DNA from: JAHEEL01 sp963715255
GTDB lineage: Bacteria; Actinomycetota; Acidimicrobiia; Spongiisociales; UBA5794
Assembly: GCA_963715255.1 (NCBI GenBank)
Contig: CAVQRN010000003.1
Coordinates: forward strand, 1-64,000
DNA length: 64,000 bases
Direction: 5' to 3'
The position numbers and the translations under genes were made by a program. Of the stretch, positions 33,138 to 41,217 are shown piece by piece (the first letter of the stretch is position 1; every line of letters begins with the position of its first letter). Under the pieces are notes generated by a model that was given only the letters and a program-made list of their open reading frames with translations, was not told the origin of the DNA and made no database searches.

Positions 33138-34097
33138 CTACGGTTGTGCAGCGCCGATTGCGTCGAGGATGATCTGGACGACTTGCTTGCCGATCGGGTC
33201 GTTGGGAGCGGTCATCCACTCGCCGTCGACGACGCGCCAGAAGACCATATTGCCGTGGTCCCCGCCGGGCACGACGACGACTCTGGCGTCGTATCCGGCA
33301 GCTTGCAGAGCTTCGGCTGCGTCCTCGGATTGCCATGGCTGGCAGATTGAGTCGTCTTCTCCAACCACCAAGACCAGATCGGCATCGAGGTTCTTCACGT
33401 CGGTGCTATCGACGAGCATCTCCACGAAGGGTTCCGGGAACGTCTCGCCCACGTACTCGTAGTGGCAGCCTGCGATCGGAACGATCAGGTCGGCCCGTGG
33501 TGCCCCTGTGAAGCACACGTCGTAGCTGCCGCCGGGGCCATAGGTCGCCTCCGAGAGTCCGCCAAACAGCGCCAGCGACGCGCCGTTTGAGTCTCCGACG
33601 ACTGAAAATGGCTGATCGAGGTCGCCCCCGTATTCGTGGGCGATGGTCCTCGTGTAGCGGTAGCCGCACTCGAGGTCTTGTTCCTGGGCGAGCGGCGAAT
33701 CGCCGAATCGATAGTCGGGCGCGAACACCACCGTCCCGTGGCTCGCCAGCCGAGTGGCCATCTCGGCCAAGTCTTGACCCGTCCCTGCTGCGGGGATCAG
33801 ATACACGACGGGCCACGAACCGTCAGCGTCGGGTGCCCACACCGAGACTTCTTGGGTGGTTTCGTGCGACACAACCGTCGTCATTACTTCGAACGGACCG
33901 AGGTCTTCCAGCGGGGCGGTGGCGGCCGGGGGGGTTGTGGCGGTCGCCCCGACCGTGGTCGTCGTCGCTGGAACGGTCGTGCTCGTTGCCGCAAGCATCG
34001 TGTTGGCATCGGCGTCGTCGGTGTTGCCGCATCCCGGCAAGAGCAGCACAACTGCGGCAAGCGATGTGATCCAACGTAGGGGTCGCGAACGCATCAT
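33138..34097 (-). CDS. Secreted alpha/beta-hydrolase lipoprotein (chlorophyllase/cutinase-like)
   Basis: 319 residues, starting at ATG 34097 or 34094, GGGAG upstream. Lipobox at Cys 23 (VVLLLPGC), then a Thr/Ala/Pro linker (about 30-62). The hydrolase domain has WAPDADGSWPVVYLIPAAGT (oxyanion region), the nucleophile elbow GDSNG (Ser about 170), an acid in LVVGEDDSICQP, and the His in VPGGDHGNMVF, so the triad is complete. Related to chlorophyllase/PET-hydrolase-like dienelactone folds; natural substrate unknown. It is the intact counterpart of the broken gene at 18667-19738. Last intact gene of the array. Confidence 0.85.
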   Translation of the reverse strand: MMRSRPLRWITSLAAVVLLLPGCGNTDDADANTMLAATSTTVPATTTTVGATATTPPAATAPLEDLGPFEVMTTVVSHETTQEVSVWAPDADGSWPVVYLIPAAGTGQDLAEMATRLASHGTVVFAPDYRFGDSPLAQEQDLECGYRYTRTIAHEYGGDLDQPFSVVGDSNGASLALFGGLSEATYGPGGSYDVCFTGAPRADLIVPIAGCHYEYVGETFPEPFVEMLVDSTDVKNLDADLVLVVGEDDSICQPWQSEDAAEALQAAGYDARVVVVPGGDHGNMVFWRVVDGEWMTAPNDPIGKQVVQIILDAIGAAQP

Positions 34098-34203
34098 GAG
34101 GACTCCCTCAATTCGTCAGGCTCGTCAGGCCCTTCACTTGAGTAGACCATCGACCGCAGGGGGTGGGCGACACGCCAGCGACCGGAATCCGCCGAAGCGA
34201 CGC

Positions 34204-34500
34204 AATGACCCCCTGAGGCGACAGCGATATGGCCGGGTTCGCTTGAAGTACGGCGGGGACCGGCAAGCCAACGCTGAGCTCTAGCGGATCGTCCTGACCC
34301 GCATGTCCAGCGATGACGAGACCCGCAACTACGTCAGGAGGCGAAGGGCCGAAGGCCCGTTGACTCGCGAGATCATGCGGTGTCTCAAACGCTACGTCGC
34401 CCGTCAAACGTTCAAGCACTTGCCACGGGCCGCATGGCGACCCGGGTGGGTTCTGGCCCAGTATCCGGTTGACGCACCAATTCCGGTGCCGTCCTCGTAG
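34204..34500 (+). pseudogene. IS110-family transposase C-terminal remnant
   Basis: Read from about 34240: RVRLKYGGDRQANAEL, an in-frame TAG (34282-34284), then RIVLTRMSSDDETRNYVRRR and EIMRCLKRYVARQTFKHLPR. This is the C-terminal transposase_20 end of IS110-like proteins, where NA-L-x-RIV-x-RM and EI-RCLKRY are conserved. The N-terminal DEDD part is missing. 34204-34224 is shared with 30728-30748. IS110-type elements are known to insert at attC sites in integrons (IS1111-attC group), which fits its location. Confidence 0.78.
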
Positions 34501-34578
34501 TGACCTGTCGACCCCACCCGCTGTCCGCCAGGGCGGTGTGACCTCATAGGAGCCTGCCACGAAGACGGTGTCGCTCAA

Positions 34579-34617
34579 CCCAGTCCTGTGCACTCACCCC
34601 GAGAGCACCTTGACACA
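34579..34617 (+). repeat. 39-bp repeat shared with 24107-24145
   Basis: Begins CCCAGTCCTGTGCACTCACC and ends CACCTTGACACA. At both places it lies just before a hairpin-type GGGCGG. Confidence 0.65.
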
Positions 34618-34623
34618 GGACAT

Positions 34624-34636
34624 TCAATGTGGGCGG
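34624..34636 (+). repeat. Array hairpin 29, right end only
   Basis: TCAATGTGGGCGG; last trace of the array family toward the right. No clear copy was seen from here to 64 kb. Confidence 0.4.
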
Positions 34637-34653
34637 CTGCCTCGAGCGGGACC

Positions 34654-34742
34654 TGGCCCAGAAGTCCTCCGGTTGGAAGCCGGTGCGGCCGACTCCCTGC
34701 GTAGGTCTTCACCGAACCCGCGGGTCTGTCGCTGAGCGTCCG
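34654..34742 (+). repeat. About 90-bp repeat, copy 2
   Basis: Matches 25455-25545 in most positions (CCAGAAGTCCTCCGG, GGAAGCCGG, GGCCGACT, CTGTCGCTGAGC). Confidence 0.65.
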
Positions 34743-34932
34743 AACCTCATGACCAGCGTGGGTTGTTTGGAGAGTTCCCGTGACTCAATGTCGGACATGG
34801 TGCCCCCGTTCTGAGTCGGTCCTTCATTCTCTGCGGAATGGTCGGTTCCGTCCAGACCGTTCCCAGATTCACGCAGAGATTCGTCGCATCCCCACCACGG
34901 CCCATCCCAACGACCGCCGTAGAGTTCCGAAG

Positions 34933-35709
34933 ATGACGCCACGCGGCTCTCCACCGTTTCTGATTCGTGCGATCCTCGAATTCGGGGAAATCCTCGCGGC
35001 GCGCGATCCGAACCGGACGAACCCGATCTTCACCGACAACGAGATGGCGAACGAGTTCCTCGTCTCCGACGATTGGGCATTCCTCGCCGGGGTCATTGGC
35101 GACTATCAGATGCCGGCCGAACGGGCGTGGGCGGTGCCCTACAACCTCAGCCAGCGGCTCGGCGGCTGGGGCGTCGAGCTTATCGCCGAGGATCCGGACC
35201 GGGTACGCGAGGCCTTCCTTGGTCCACCGGCGCTGCACCGGTTCCCCACACAGAGCGCCCGGTGGCTCGTCGCTGGAGCGCAACGCGTCATCGACGACTA
35301 CGCCGGCGAAGCCGGTGCAGTCTGGAACGATCAACCCACCGCCCGTGAGCTGCAGGCACGACTCAACGAGTTCGTCGGCGTCAGCCAGAAGAAAGCCGCC
35401 ATGGCGGTCGAGATCCTCAACGGCCAGCTCGGTGTGGACATACGCGAGCTGTCCGGCTCAGACATCGCCTACGACGTCCATGTGCGGCGCGTGATGCTCC
35501 GCACGGGTCTTGCCGAGCGAGACGAAGTGAACCACATGGTGGGAGCAGCGCGATTCGCCAATCCGAAGCGACCTGGCGCTCTCGATCTTCCGATGTGGGA
35601 GATCGGGAAGACGTGGTGCCATTCCCGACGCCCGGAGTGCAATCGCTGCGCGATCGGTGATGTATGTCCGAGACGTGTGGACGTGGCCGCAAACGTGCGA
35701 GGTGCGTGA
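34933..35709 (+). CDS. Endonuclease III-like HhH-GPD DNA glycosylase with Fe-S cluster
   Basis: 258 residues from ATG 34933; the frame extends to 34780 but the extension is weak. The helix-hairpin-helix region is NEFVGVSQKKAAMAVEILNG, where the catalytic Lys position (QKK) is kept; the essential Asp is in SDIAYDVHVRRVMLRTGLAE. The C-terminal cluster WCHSRRPECNRCAIGDVCP has the four cysteines in the C-x6-C-x2-C-x5-C spacing of a [4Fe-4S] loop. So it is probably a base-excision-repair glycosylase/lyase, though sequence is far from classical Nth. First ordinary chromosomal gene after the array. Confidence 0.75.
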   Translation: MTPRGSPPFLIRAILEFGEILAARDPNRTNPIFTDNEMANEFLVSDDWAFLAGVIGDYQMPAERAWAVPYNLSQRLGGWGVELIAEDPDRVREAFLGPPALHRFPTQSARWLVAGAQRVIDDYAGEAGAVWNDQPTARELQARLNEFVGVSQKKAAMAVEILNGQLGVDIRELSGSDIAYDVHVRRVMLRTGLAERDEVNHMVGAARFANPKRPGALDLPMWEIGKTWCHSRRPECNRCAIGDVCPRRVDVAANVRGA

Positions 35710-35797
35710 CCGTCGCACTTGCGCGATGCGTCGGGCGCGTAGGGACATGGCCGGGCGCGGAGACACGGTCGGCCTCTGACGCATCTAGGGTGAAGTC

Positions 35798-36430
35798 ATG
35801 GAAGATCGAGTACACATCGCGGCGATGCAACTCTCCCGAATGCGGGGCATGACGGCGATGTACCACCGACGGTTCTTCCTCGACGTCAACCTGACGACCG
35901 TGCTGATCCTCGTCTTGCTTGTCGTCGGATGGATCGGCGTGGAGCCGGCGTTCCTGCTTGTGCCGGTGGTGGCGCTCATCGGCGCGGTACAGACGGCATT
36001 CGACTCTTCCTACCTCATGTTCGCCCGTTGGTACGCCGCCTTTCTCGAGCGTCACCTCAACAAGCAGCTTGGCGAGCGCATTCTCGTCGCTGCGGAACTC
36101 GAGGCCGCCTATTTGTTCGAACTCGGCACCCCGAAGATCGTGACCATCCCGATCGGAAGCGGCTTCACGTGGTTCTCGTATGTCACGATCTTCTACACCG
36201 TCATTGGGGCATTCGCCTACCTCTTCGGTCTCGTGTTCGGTTGGGACACCCTGATTTCGGCACCGATTCCGATCGTCATCGCCTATTCCCTCGGCCTCTT
36301 CGGCATGACGATCGCATCGTTGCTCGTTGGCATCTGGTGGTTCGTCGGAGGTGAGGGCGAGCGGCGGCTTCAGCGGATTCTCGAAGATCGCTTCGGTGCG
36401 CCGCTCCCCACATCCGGCGAAGCCGACTGA
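35798..36430 (+). CDS. Integral membrane protein of unknown function
   Basis: 210 residues with four hydrophobic segments: TTVLILVLLVVGWIGVEPAF, LVPVVALIGAVQ, FTWFSYVTIFYTVIGAFAYL and IVIAYSLGLFGMTIASLLVG. It starts with a soluble helix and ends in a charged cytosolic tail (RRLQRILEDRFGAPLP). No family with known function is recognised. It precedes two coupled genes with short gaps and may belong to the same transcription unit. Confidence 0.68.
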   Translation: MEDRVHIAAMQLSRMRGMTAMYHRRFFLDVNLTTVLILVLLVVGWIGVEPAFLLVPVVALIGAVQTAFDSSYLMFARWYAAFLERHLNKQLGERILVAAELEAAYLFELGTPKIVTIPIGSGFTWFSYVTIFYTVIGAFAYLFGLVFGWDTLISAPIPIVIAYSLGLFGMTIASLLVGIWWFVGGEGERRLQRILEDRFGAPLPTSGEAD

Positions 36431-36463
36431 ACCGAAGAATTCGCAACCCACGAGGAGAATCCA

Positions 36464-36787
36464 ATGATCGCCATCCGCATCGTCACCGTCGCCCTCACCG
36501 TCGGAATGTTCGCTGCGATTGTTGTGGCGATGATCATGGGTGATTTCAGCGGTGAGGGTTCATGGATCCTCGAGAATCCGTGGGGCCGGATGTCACTCAT
36601 CGACATCTATGTCGGAATAGCCCTCTTCGCCGGCTGGGTGTTCCTCCGAGAAGGATCTCCGTGGGTGGCTGTTCTCTGGCTTCCCGCTTTTGTGATTCTC
36701 GGCAACGCTGGAACGGCGTTGTACGCAGCGATAGCCGCCTTCCGGACGGATGACATCCGGTCGTTTCTTCTCGGAGCACGGGCGTGA
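36464..36787 (+). CDS. DUF1475-like membrane protein
   Basis: 107 residues, ATG 36464 with GAGGAG about 9 bases upstream. Three hydrophobic helices; NPWGRMSLIDIYVGIALFAG is the family hallmark (W-G-R-x-S-L-x-D-x-Y-x-G), followed by WVFLREGSPWVAVLWLPAFV. DUF1475 has no assigned function. Its stop overlaps the GTG of the DUF523/DUF1722 gene (GTGA), so the two are coupled. Confidence 0.8.
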   Translation: MIAIRIVTVALTVGMFAAIVVAMIMGDFSGEGSWILENPWGRMSLIDIYVGIALFAGWVFLREGSPWVAVLWLPAFVILGNAGTALYAAIAAFRTDDIRSFLLGARA

Positions 36788-37758
36788 CGGCGATCGACAT
36801 CAGGCCGGCCGACGTCGATCCGATCCGCATCGGCGTCAGCAGCTGTGTGATCGGCGAAGAGGTACGGTGGAACGGTGGGCATTCTCGCCAGCGCTATCTC
36901 ACCGACGTGCTCGGCCCGTTCGTCGAATACGTGCCGGTCTGCCCGGAAGTCGAGGTTGGCATGGGTGTACCTCGCCCGACCGTTCGCCTTGTCCGCAAGG
37001 GCGACGACCTACGGATGATCGATCCCAAGAACGACGTTGATTGGACGTCCTCGATGCGGCGCCTGTCGGAGACCCGATCCTCAGAACTGGCCGACGAAGG
37101 CCTCCACGGCTTCGTTCTGAAGAAGGACTCGCCAACGTGCGGTGTCTTTCGTGTGAGGGTCTACACCGACTCGGGGGTCGAGCGCCACGGGCAAGGGTTG
37201 TTCGCCACGGCGCTCATTCAGCGGATGCCACACTTGCCGGTCGAGGAAGAGGGCCGTCTCAACGATGACCGCATTCGCGAGAACTTCGTCGAGCGAATCT
37301 TCGCCTACCGGAGGTTGAAGGCCCTGTTTCGGCCACGTTGGACACGCGGAGATGTCGTGGCGTTCCACACACGCGAGAAGCTCCTGTTGCGTGCCCACGA
37401 TGAGCGGGGCTATCGGGAGCTCGGCAAGCTCGTGGCCGATGCGAAGAACGTGCCGCGCGCCGCATTCGCCGACGACTACGCGGATCAGTTCATGGAGATC
37501 ATGAAACGTCCGGCGACGGTTGCGAAGCACGTCAACGTGTTGCAGCACATGCTCGCGTTCCTCCGTTGGGCGGATGATGACATCGGTCGTGCGGAGATGC
37601 ACGACGCCATCGCCGACTATCGGGCAGGTCTTGTCCCGCTGGTGGTTCCGGCCACGCTGATCCAACATCTGGCCCGACGACATGATCAGCAGATCTTGCT
37701 CGATTCGTCGTACCTCACGCCGCACCCGAAAGAGCTGATGCTCCGAAATCACGTGTAG
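36784..37758 (+). CDS. DUF523 and DUF1722 two-domain protein (YbgA-type)
   Basis: 324 residues from GTG 36784. The DUF523 half opens IRIGVSSCVIGEEVRWNGGH (the S-C-L-x-G-x-x-V-R-x-x-G-G-H motif) with PVCPEVEVGMGVPR and VLKKDSPTCG. The DUF1722 half starts near residue 190 (FRPRWTRGDVVAFHTREKLL) and ends with TPHPKELMLRNHV, the usual terminus. Such proteins often sit beside photolyase or UV-response genes; the biochemical role is unsettled. Coupled to the upstream DUF1475-like gene. Intact. Confidence 0.88.
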   Translation: MTAIDIRPADVDPIRIGVSSCVIGEEVRWNGGHSRQRYLTDVLGPFVEYVPVCPEVEVGMGVPRPTVRLVRKGDDLRMIDPKNDVDWTSSMRRLSETRSSELADEGLHGFVLKKDSPTCGVFRVRVYTDSGVERHGQGLFATALIQRMPHLPVEEEGRLNDDRIRENFVERIFAYRRLKALFRPRWTRGDVVAFHTREKLLLRAHDERGYRELGKLVADAKNVPRAAFADDYADQFMEIMKRPATVAKHVNVLQHMLAFLRWADDDIGRAEMHDAIADYRAGLVPLVVPATLIQHLARRHDQQILLDSSYLTPHPKELMLRNHV

Positions 37759-37850
37759 CGAGGGTGTTCGGAGTAGTCAGGTGCAACGAGCAAAAGGGAC
37801 ACGCGTGAAGAGACTCATCATCCTGTGCATGCCCCCAGGCCGCCCACACC

Positions 37851-37874
37851 GCGATCGAGTGTCGGCTCGATCGC
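37851..37874 (+). terminator. Perfect hairpin, possible terminator
   Basis: GCGATCGAG-TGTCGG-CTCGATCGC: a 9-bp perfect stem, followed by GTCTCTTCC. It lies about 90 bases after the DUF523/DUF1722 stop. No U-tract, so the terminator role is uncertain. 37759-38418 has no supported gene. Confidence 0.5.
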
Positions 37875-38194
37875 GTCTCTTCCACCAGACGGTGGGGGAG
37901 ACGAAGGCATCTCCGCCTCCACCACGAAGTGGGCGGGCGGGCACCGGCCGAAGGTCGGAGAGCAGGGGAGGAGGCGACCGCAGCTGGATGGGGTATGAAC
38001 ACGAAGGCCAGGCCCTGTCTTGTTCTCGGCTACTCCGCTACCCCGGCGGCGAGACCGGAGATAGGGAGACACGACACTGTGGTCCAGCTACACCGTCATT
38101 GCCAACGGGCGTTCGGACCAGCGGGCTACCCATGCGACGAATCGGACGAGTGCGATGCAGAACACGACGGCGATGAGGAGTCCGGTTGAGTTCG

Positions 38195-38255
38195 CAGAAG
38201 CTGCCACGCCGCGATGGGACCCGCCGGTCTGCGCCGCCGGATCGCGCCGTGGCCG
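38195..38255 (+). repeat. About 60-bp degenerate repeat, copy 1
   Basis: Centres on CGATGGGACCCGCCG and TCGCGCCGTGG; second copy at 39207-39266. The function is not evident; possibly relics of one element. Confidence 0.45.
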
Positions 38256-38418
38256 GACGAGTAGACGAAAACTGGCATCGAGGAGGCCACCGGTGCTTCG
38301 CGTCGACCGACACCGACTGATCCTGGCGGGCGCGGATCGACGCATGACACCCGACATGCACCGCCCGTAGATACCCCCAGGGCAGACTGCTCTCCGGGTT
38401 GTCGAGCAACGCGAAAAC

Positions 38419-38604
38419 CTACACGTCGGTCGAGTCTGACTTCCGACCGGGATCGGTCGCCCTCCAATACACCATCGTGGCGACAATGGAAGCCATGATC
38501 TCGATCCCCCCGGCGGTCGACGAGTCCAGGCCAATCAAGCTCAGAGCGACGGCAAGTACGACCGACGTGCCGATGAACACACCGACAGCGACAGCGACTC
38601 TCAC
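38419..38604 (-). CDS. Small two-helix membrane protein
   Basis: 61 residues from GTG 38604, preceded by GAGGAGGAGGAA. Reads VRVAVAVGVFIGTSVVLAVA and GGIEIMASIVATMVYW as two helices and ends in a charged DPGRKSDSTDV. The longer frame to 38706 lacks protein character. No family known. Confidence 0.62.
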   Translation of the reverse strand: MRVAVAVGVFIGTSVVLAVALSLIGLDSSTAGGIEIMASIVATMVYWRATDPGRKSDSTDV

Positions 38605-38903
38605 GTTCCTCCTCCTCGCTTCCAACGATAGCGCCAAGGTCTCGGAAGCTGGCTTGTGAGCCGTTGCTCGGTGGTGCGACGCGGGCAACATGGGCGGCCA
38701 CCCCATCGTCTCAGCGGCCCAGAAACCCTCGCGGACACGGCCGCGCGTGGTCCACTGCTCGTGCGCGGGACTGGGAATCTATCGGATCGTCGCGGGGCGG
38801 CCACGATGGGTGCCCGACTGCGCCGCCCAGAGGGCTTCGAGTTGGCCGCAGGACTGTCGGGGAAGCCCTTCAGGAAGCGCCGCCGGGCGTCGAAGACATT
38901 GGT

Positions 38904-39122
38904 ATGAGCCTGTCTCATCAGCGCGGCGCATACGGGCACATCCCGCAGCCAGCCGCGCCCCGCACCACACCACCGGTACCGGTGTCGACCCGGGAGATCA
39001 TGTGCGCCACGTGTGGTGGTCCGCTCGACGGGCACGACATGTTCGGCGAGGGCTTTCCGGAGGCGTACCTGGGCGAGTCGCCGCCGCTGGCAGTGCGCAA
39101 CGGGCATCTCGTTGCCGTCTGA
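38904..39122 (+). CDS. Possible small CxxC protein or gene relic
   Basis: 72 codons from ATG 38904. The second half reads REIMCATCGGPLDGHDMFGE, an isolated C-x2-C knuckle, then GESPPLAVRNGHLVAV. No second Cys pair and no good ribosome site. The flanks (38.2 and 39.2 kb) share a degenerate repeat, so the area may be a broken element. Confidence 0.3.
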   Translation: MSLSHQRGAYGHIPQPAAPRTTPPVPVSTREIMCATCGGPLDGHDMFGEGFPEAYLGESPPLAVRNGHLVAV

Positions 39123-39342
39123 CCGTTCTGACCGTGCACCCTGTGTGTGTCGAATCGGACCTCGCGGCGTTGGCGACACGGGATCGGCGAGCGCGGTTGA
39201 TTTCGCTGAAACTGCACCGTCGGGATGGGACCCGCCGAGCGTCATCGCCGGGTCACGTCGTGGGCGATGCCGGGGGATTGGTCGCTGAGCGGACCGGGCA
39301 GACTGCCGCTGTGGGTGGTCTGTCTCCTCGCGGACTTGTCGT

Positions 39343-40140
39343 TCAGATGGTCTTGAACAGTGACGCCATCTTGACCGCGAGCCAGGGTCGTCGACCCCAC
39401 GCGACGATCTTGCCTCGGAGAGTGGGGAACGTCGCGTTGATCCTGTTGAAGCTGAGGAGCAGGTAGGTGGCGGGGTCGACCGAGAGGCGGCAGTCGACGG
39501 GTTGTTCGTTGGCGGCCTCGATCCGGAGGACACCGTCTTCGAAGATGAGCGTCGCTTCGATGCCGCCGCGGATACGGAACGCGATGCGGGCATCGAATCC
39601 GGCGGCTTTGCCCGGGTCGATCACATGGGGGAGGATGGGGAGGAGTCCGCCGACGGCGAGTGCGGCCTGATCCGAGGCGATTGGCCAATCCAGGCCGGAA
39701 GCGCCGGCAATGTCGTAGCCGTGAACCAGCACCTCGCCGAGTTCGACGGCGAGCAGCGTCGACACCGGCACCACGACCCGGTCGAACAACTCCACAGAAG
39801 CGTCACTGTCGAGCGATCCAGCGTGGGTCAGAAGGGCGAGTTCGTCGTTCTCGAACCGGTCCGCGAGGACGTGTGGGTCGCGTTCGGGGTTGTCTGCGAG
39901 GAACTCGGCGTTGTGGTCGGCCACGTCGTCGAGGGCTATCGGCGTCGTCTCTCCTTTCGCTACTTCGAGGAAGTACCCGGCGCTGCGTGCGACATGGGCG
40001 GCGGTCTCACCCACCGTCCATGACCCGATAGCTGGGCGATCCGGGTCCCTCACCCGTCGGAGCATCCAAGCGAAGTCGTTGCCTGCCTCCGTGAGTGCCC
40101 GGCTCAGTGAATCGACGGTGATGCCAGCCTTGTACGTCAC
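39343..40140 (-). CDS. Mycothiol-dependent maleylpyruvate isomerase-like protein with SCP2-type C-terminal domain
   Basis: 265 residues. The N-terminal DinB/MPI helical bundle includes IGSWTVGETAAHVARSAGYF (first metal His) and VELGEVLVHGYDIAGASGLD with the later His. From about residue 180 an SCP2-like beta domain follows: DARIAFRIRGGIEATLIFED and PVDCRLSVDPATYLLLSFNR. This architecture is typical of actinobacterial mycothiol-using enzymes; the reaction is unknown. Intact and convergent with nothing near; divergent from the 40552 gene. Confidence 0.85.
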   Translation of the reverse strand: MTYKAGITVDSLSRALTEAGNDFAWMLRRVRDPDRPAIGSWTVGETAAHVARSAGYFLEVAKGETTPIALDDVADHNAEFLADNPERDPHVLADRFENDELALLTHAGSLDSDASVELFDRVVVPVSTLLAVELGEVLVHGYDIAGASGLDWPIASDQAALAVGGLLPILPHVIDPGKAAGFDARIAFRIRGGIEATLIFEDGVLRIEAANEQPVDCRLSVDPATYLLLSFNRINATFPTLRGKIVAWGRRPWLAVKMASLFKTI

Positions 40141-40551
40141 ATCCTCCTTCCTACTCCGTGCCGCTCACTCATGGAAGGGCATTTGTGCCCAGCGGAACAA
40201 GAAGCGGCGACTCATGGCCGCACGGTATCGGGTCGCGGCGTGGCCAAACCCGGTGGAAGGATGCCGTCGATCCCGAGGAGACCAACGAACCATTTCGGAG
40301 GGGCGGCGCTATCCGGGGCTCGGATACGCATCGGCTTGCGGCGTCTCTCGGCCGGTCTCGCCGTCGACGAACACCGAGCCGGGTTGTTCATTCCTTCCGA
40401 TGAACCGAGGCCCCGAACCACCAAGCGGGAGGTGGACGAATCGGCCGCATTCTCAGCTCCCTCTCAGACAGACTGGCTTGCCCGAGCGTTATCATGGTGG
40501 AGCCGCAGAGATCGTCAACGTTCCCTGCATGAGTACTCAGAAGGAGACATC

Positions 40552-41085
40552 ATGGCGATAGGTCCGGTTCAGCTCTTCGTGCTCGGTTTTGACCGCCCCG
40601 ATTTCCACGGGCAAATCATCGCCGAACTCGACCGGCTCAAAGAGAGCGGCACGATCCGAGTGATCGACGCCCTCGCAGTGTACAAAGACGCCGACGGCGA
40701 CATCGAGGTGGCGCACCTCAGCAACCTCACCAAGGAAGAAGCGATTGAGATCGGCAGCGTTGTTGGCGCACTCGTCGGCCTCGGAATCGAAGGTGAGGAA
40801 GGTATGGAGATCGGTGCGGTCCTCGGCGCCGAAGCCGGGGCCGAAGGCCTCGAGGTGTTCTCCGACGAAGACGCGTGGGATGTCATCGACGACATCCCGA
40901 ACGACTCCGCTGCAGCCCTCATCCTGATCGAGCACCACTGGGCCGTCGGACTACGCGACGCGGTAGCGAGCGCCGGTGGTGTGCGAATCAGTGACGGTTT
41001 CATCGATCCGATCGACCTCGTTGCGATCGGTCTGGTAGCTGAAGCAGAGGCAGAGGAATACGAAGCGCTTTCAGACGCGCTGTAG
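40552..41085 (+). CDS. DUF6325/DUF1269-like acidic protein
   Basis: 177 residues from ATG 40552, AAGGAG 6 bases upstream; the frame extends to 40171 without protein character. GPVQLFVLGFDRPDFHGQII and IRVIDALAVYKDADGDIEVA are typical, then a Gly/Glu-rich middle (VGALVGLGIEGEEGMEIGAV) and AAALILIEHHWAVGLRDAVA. The whole matches small membrane-associated stress proteins of the DUF6325/DUF1269 type by recollection. Highly acidic. It is followed by a 19-residue Arg-rich peptide gene and a strong terminator. Confidence 0.8.
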   Translation: MAIGPVQLFVLGFDRPDFHGQIIAELDRLKESGTIRVIDALAVYKDADGDIEVAHLSNLTKEEAIEIGSVVGALVGLGIEGEEGMEIGAVLGAEAGAEGLEVFSDEDAWDVIDDIPNDSAAALILIEHHWAVGLRDAVASAGGVRISDGFIDPIDLVAIGLVAEAEAEEYEALSDAL

Positions 41086-41127
41086 AACACAGGACCGTAG
41101 GTAATCCCGGGAAAGGGAGGTCGAGAC

Positions 41128-41187
41128 ATGCCAGCACCCCGCAGAGTTGCACGACGCACATCACGGCGCGTCGCCCGTCGACGCTGA
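41128..41187 (+). CDS. 19-residue arginine-rich peptide
   Basis: ATG CCA GCA CCC CGC AGA... encodes MPAPRRVARRTSRRVARRR: 9 Arg in 19 residues with two RRVARR units. AAAGGGAGG lies 7-8 bases upstream, a strong ribosome site for so short a frame. It lies 42 bases after the acidic DUF6325-like gene and 30 bases before a terminator hairpin. A basic partner of the acidic protein is possible (inference). Confidence 0.55.
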   Translation: MPAPRRVARRTSRRVARRR

Positions 41188-41217
41188 GACGAGACCAGCA
41201 CATCGACACGAACCGGT

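Noticed and set aside
5751..34636. Hairpin repeats as ordinary Rho-independent terminators
   Set aside because: They lack a following T-tract, keep one loop orientation regardless of gene strand, and occur in fuller forms with extra conserved boxes. A terminator side-effect is still possible but does not explain the orientation.
5751..34636. CRISPR array
   Set aside because: Spacing is irregular and large (hundreds of bases to kilobases), intervals are coding, and no cas genes are present.
35417..36451. 344-codon minus-strand frame
   Set aside because: Antisense shadow of the endonuclease III-like and membrane protein genes, both of which have clear motifs.
38680..38699. Further copy of the array hairpin (GGGCAACATGGGCGGCC)
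   Set aside because: Only ATGGGCGG matches; the loop and left arm are absent, so it is probably chance.
38601..39593. 330-codon minus-strand frame
   Set aside because: Low-complexity Arg/Ser/Pro text, shadowing both a degenerate repeat and the end of the SCP2-type gene.
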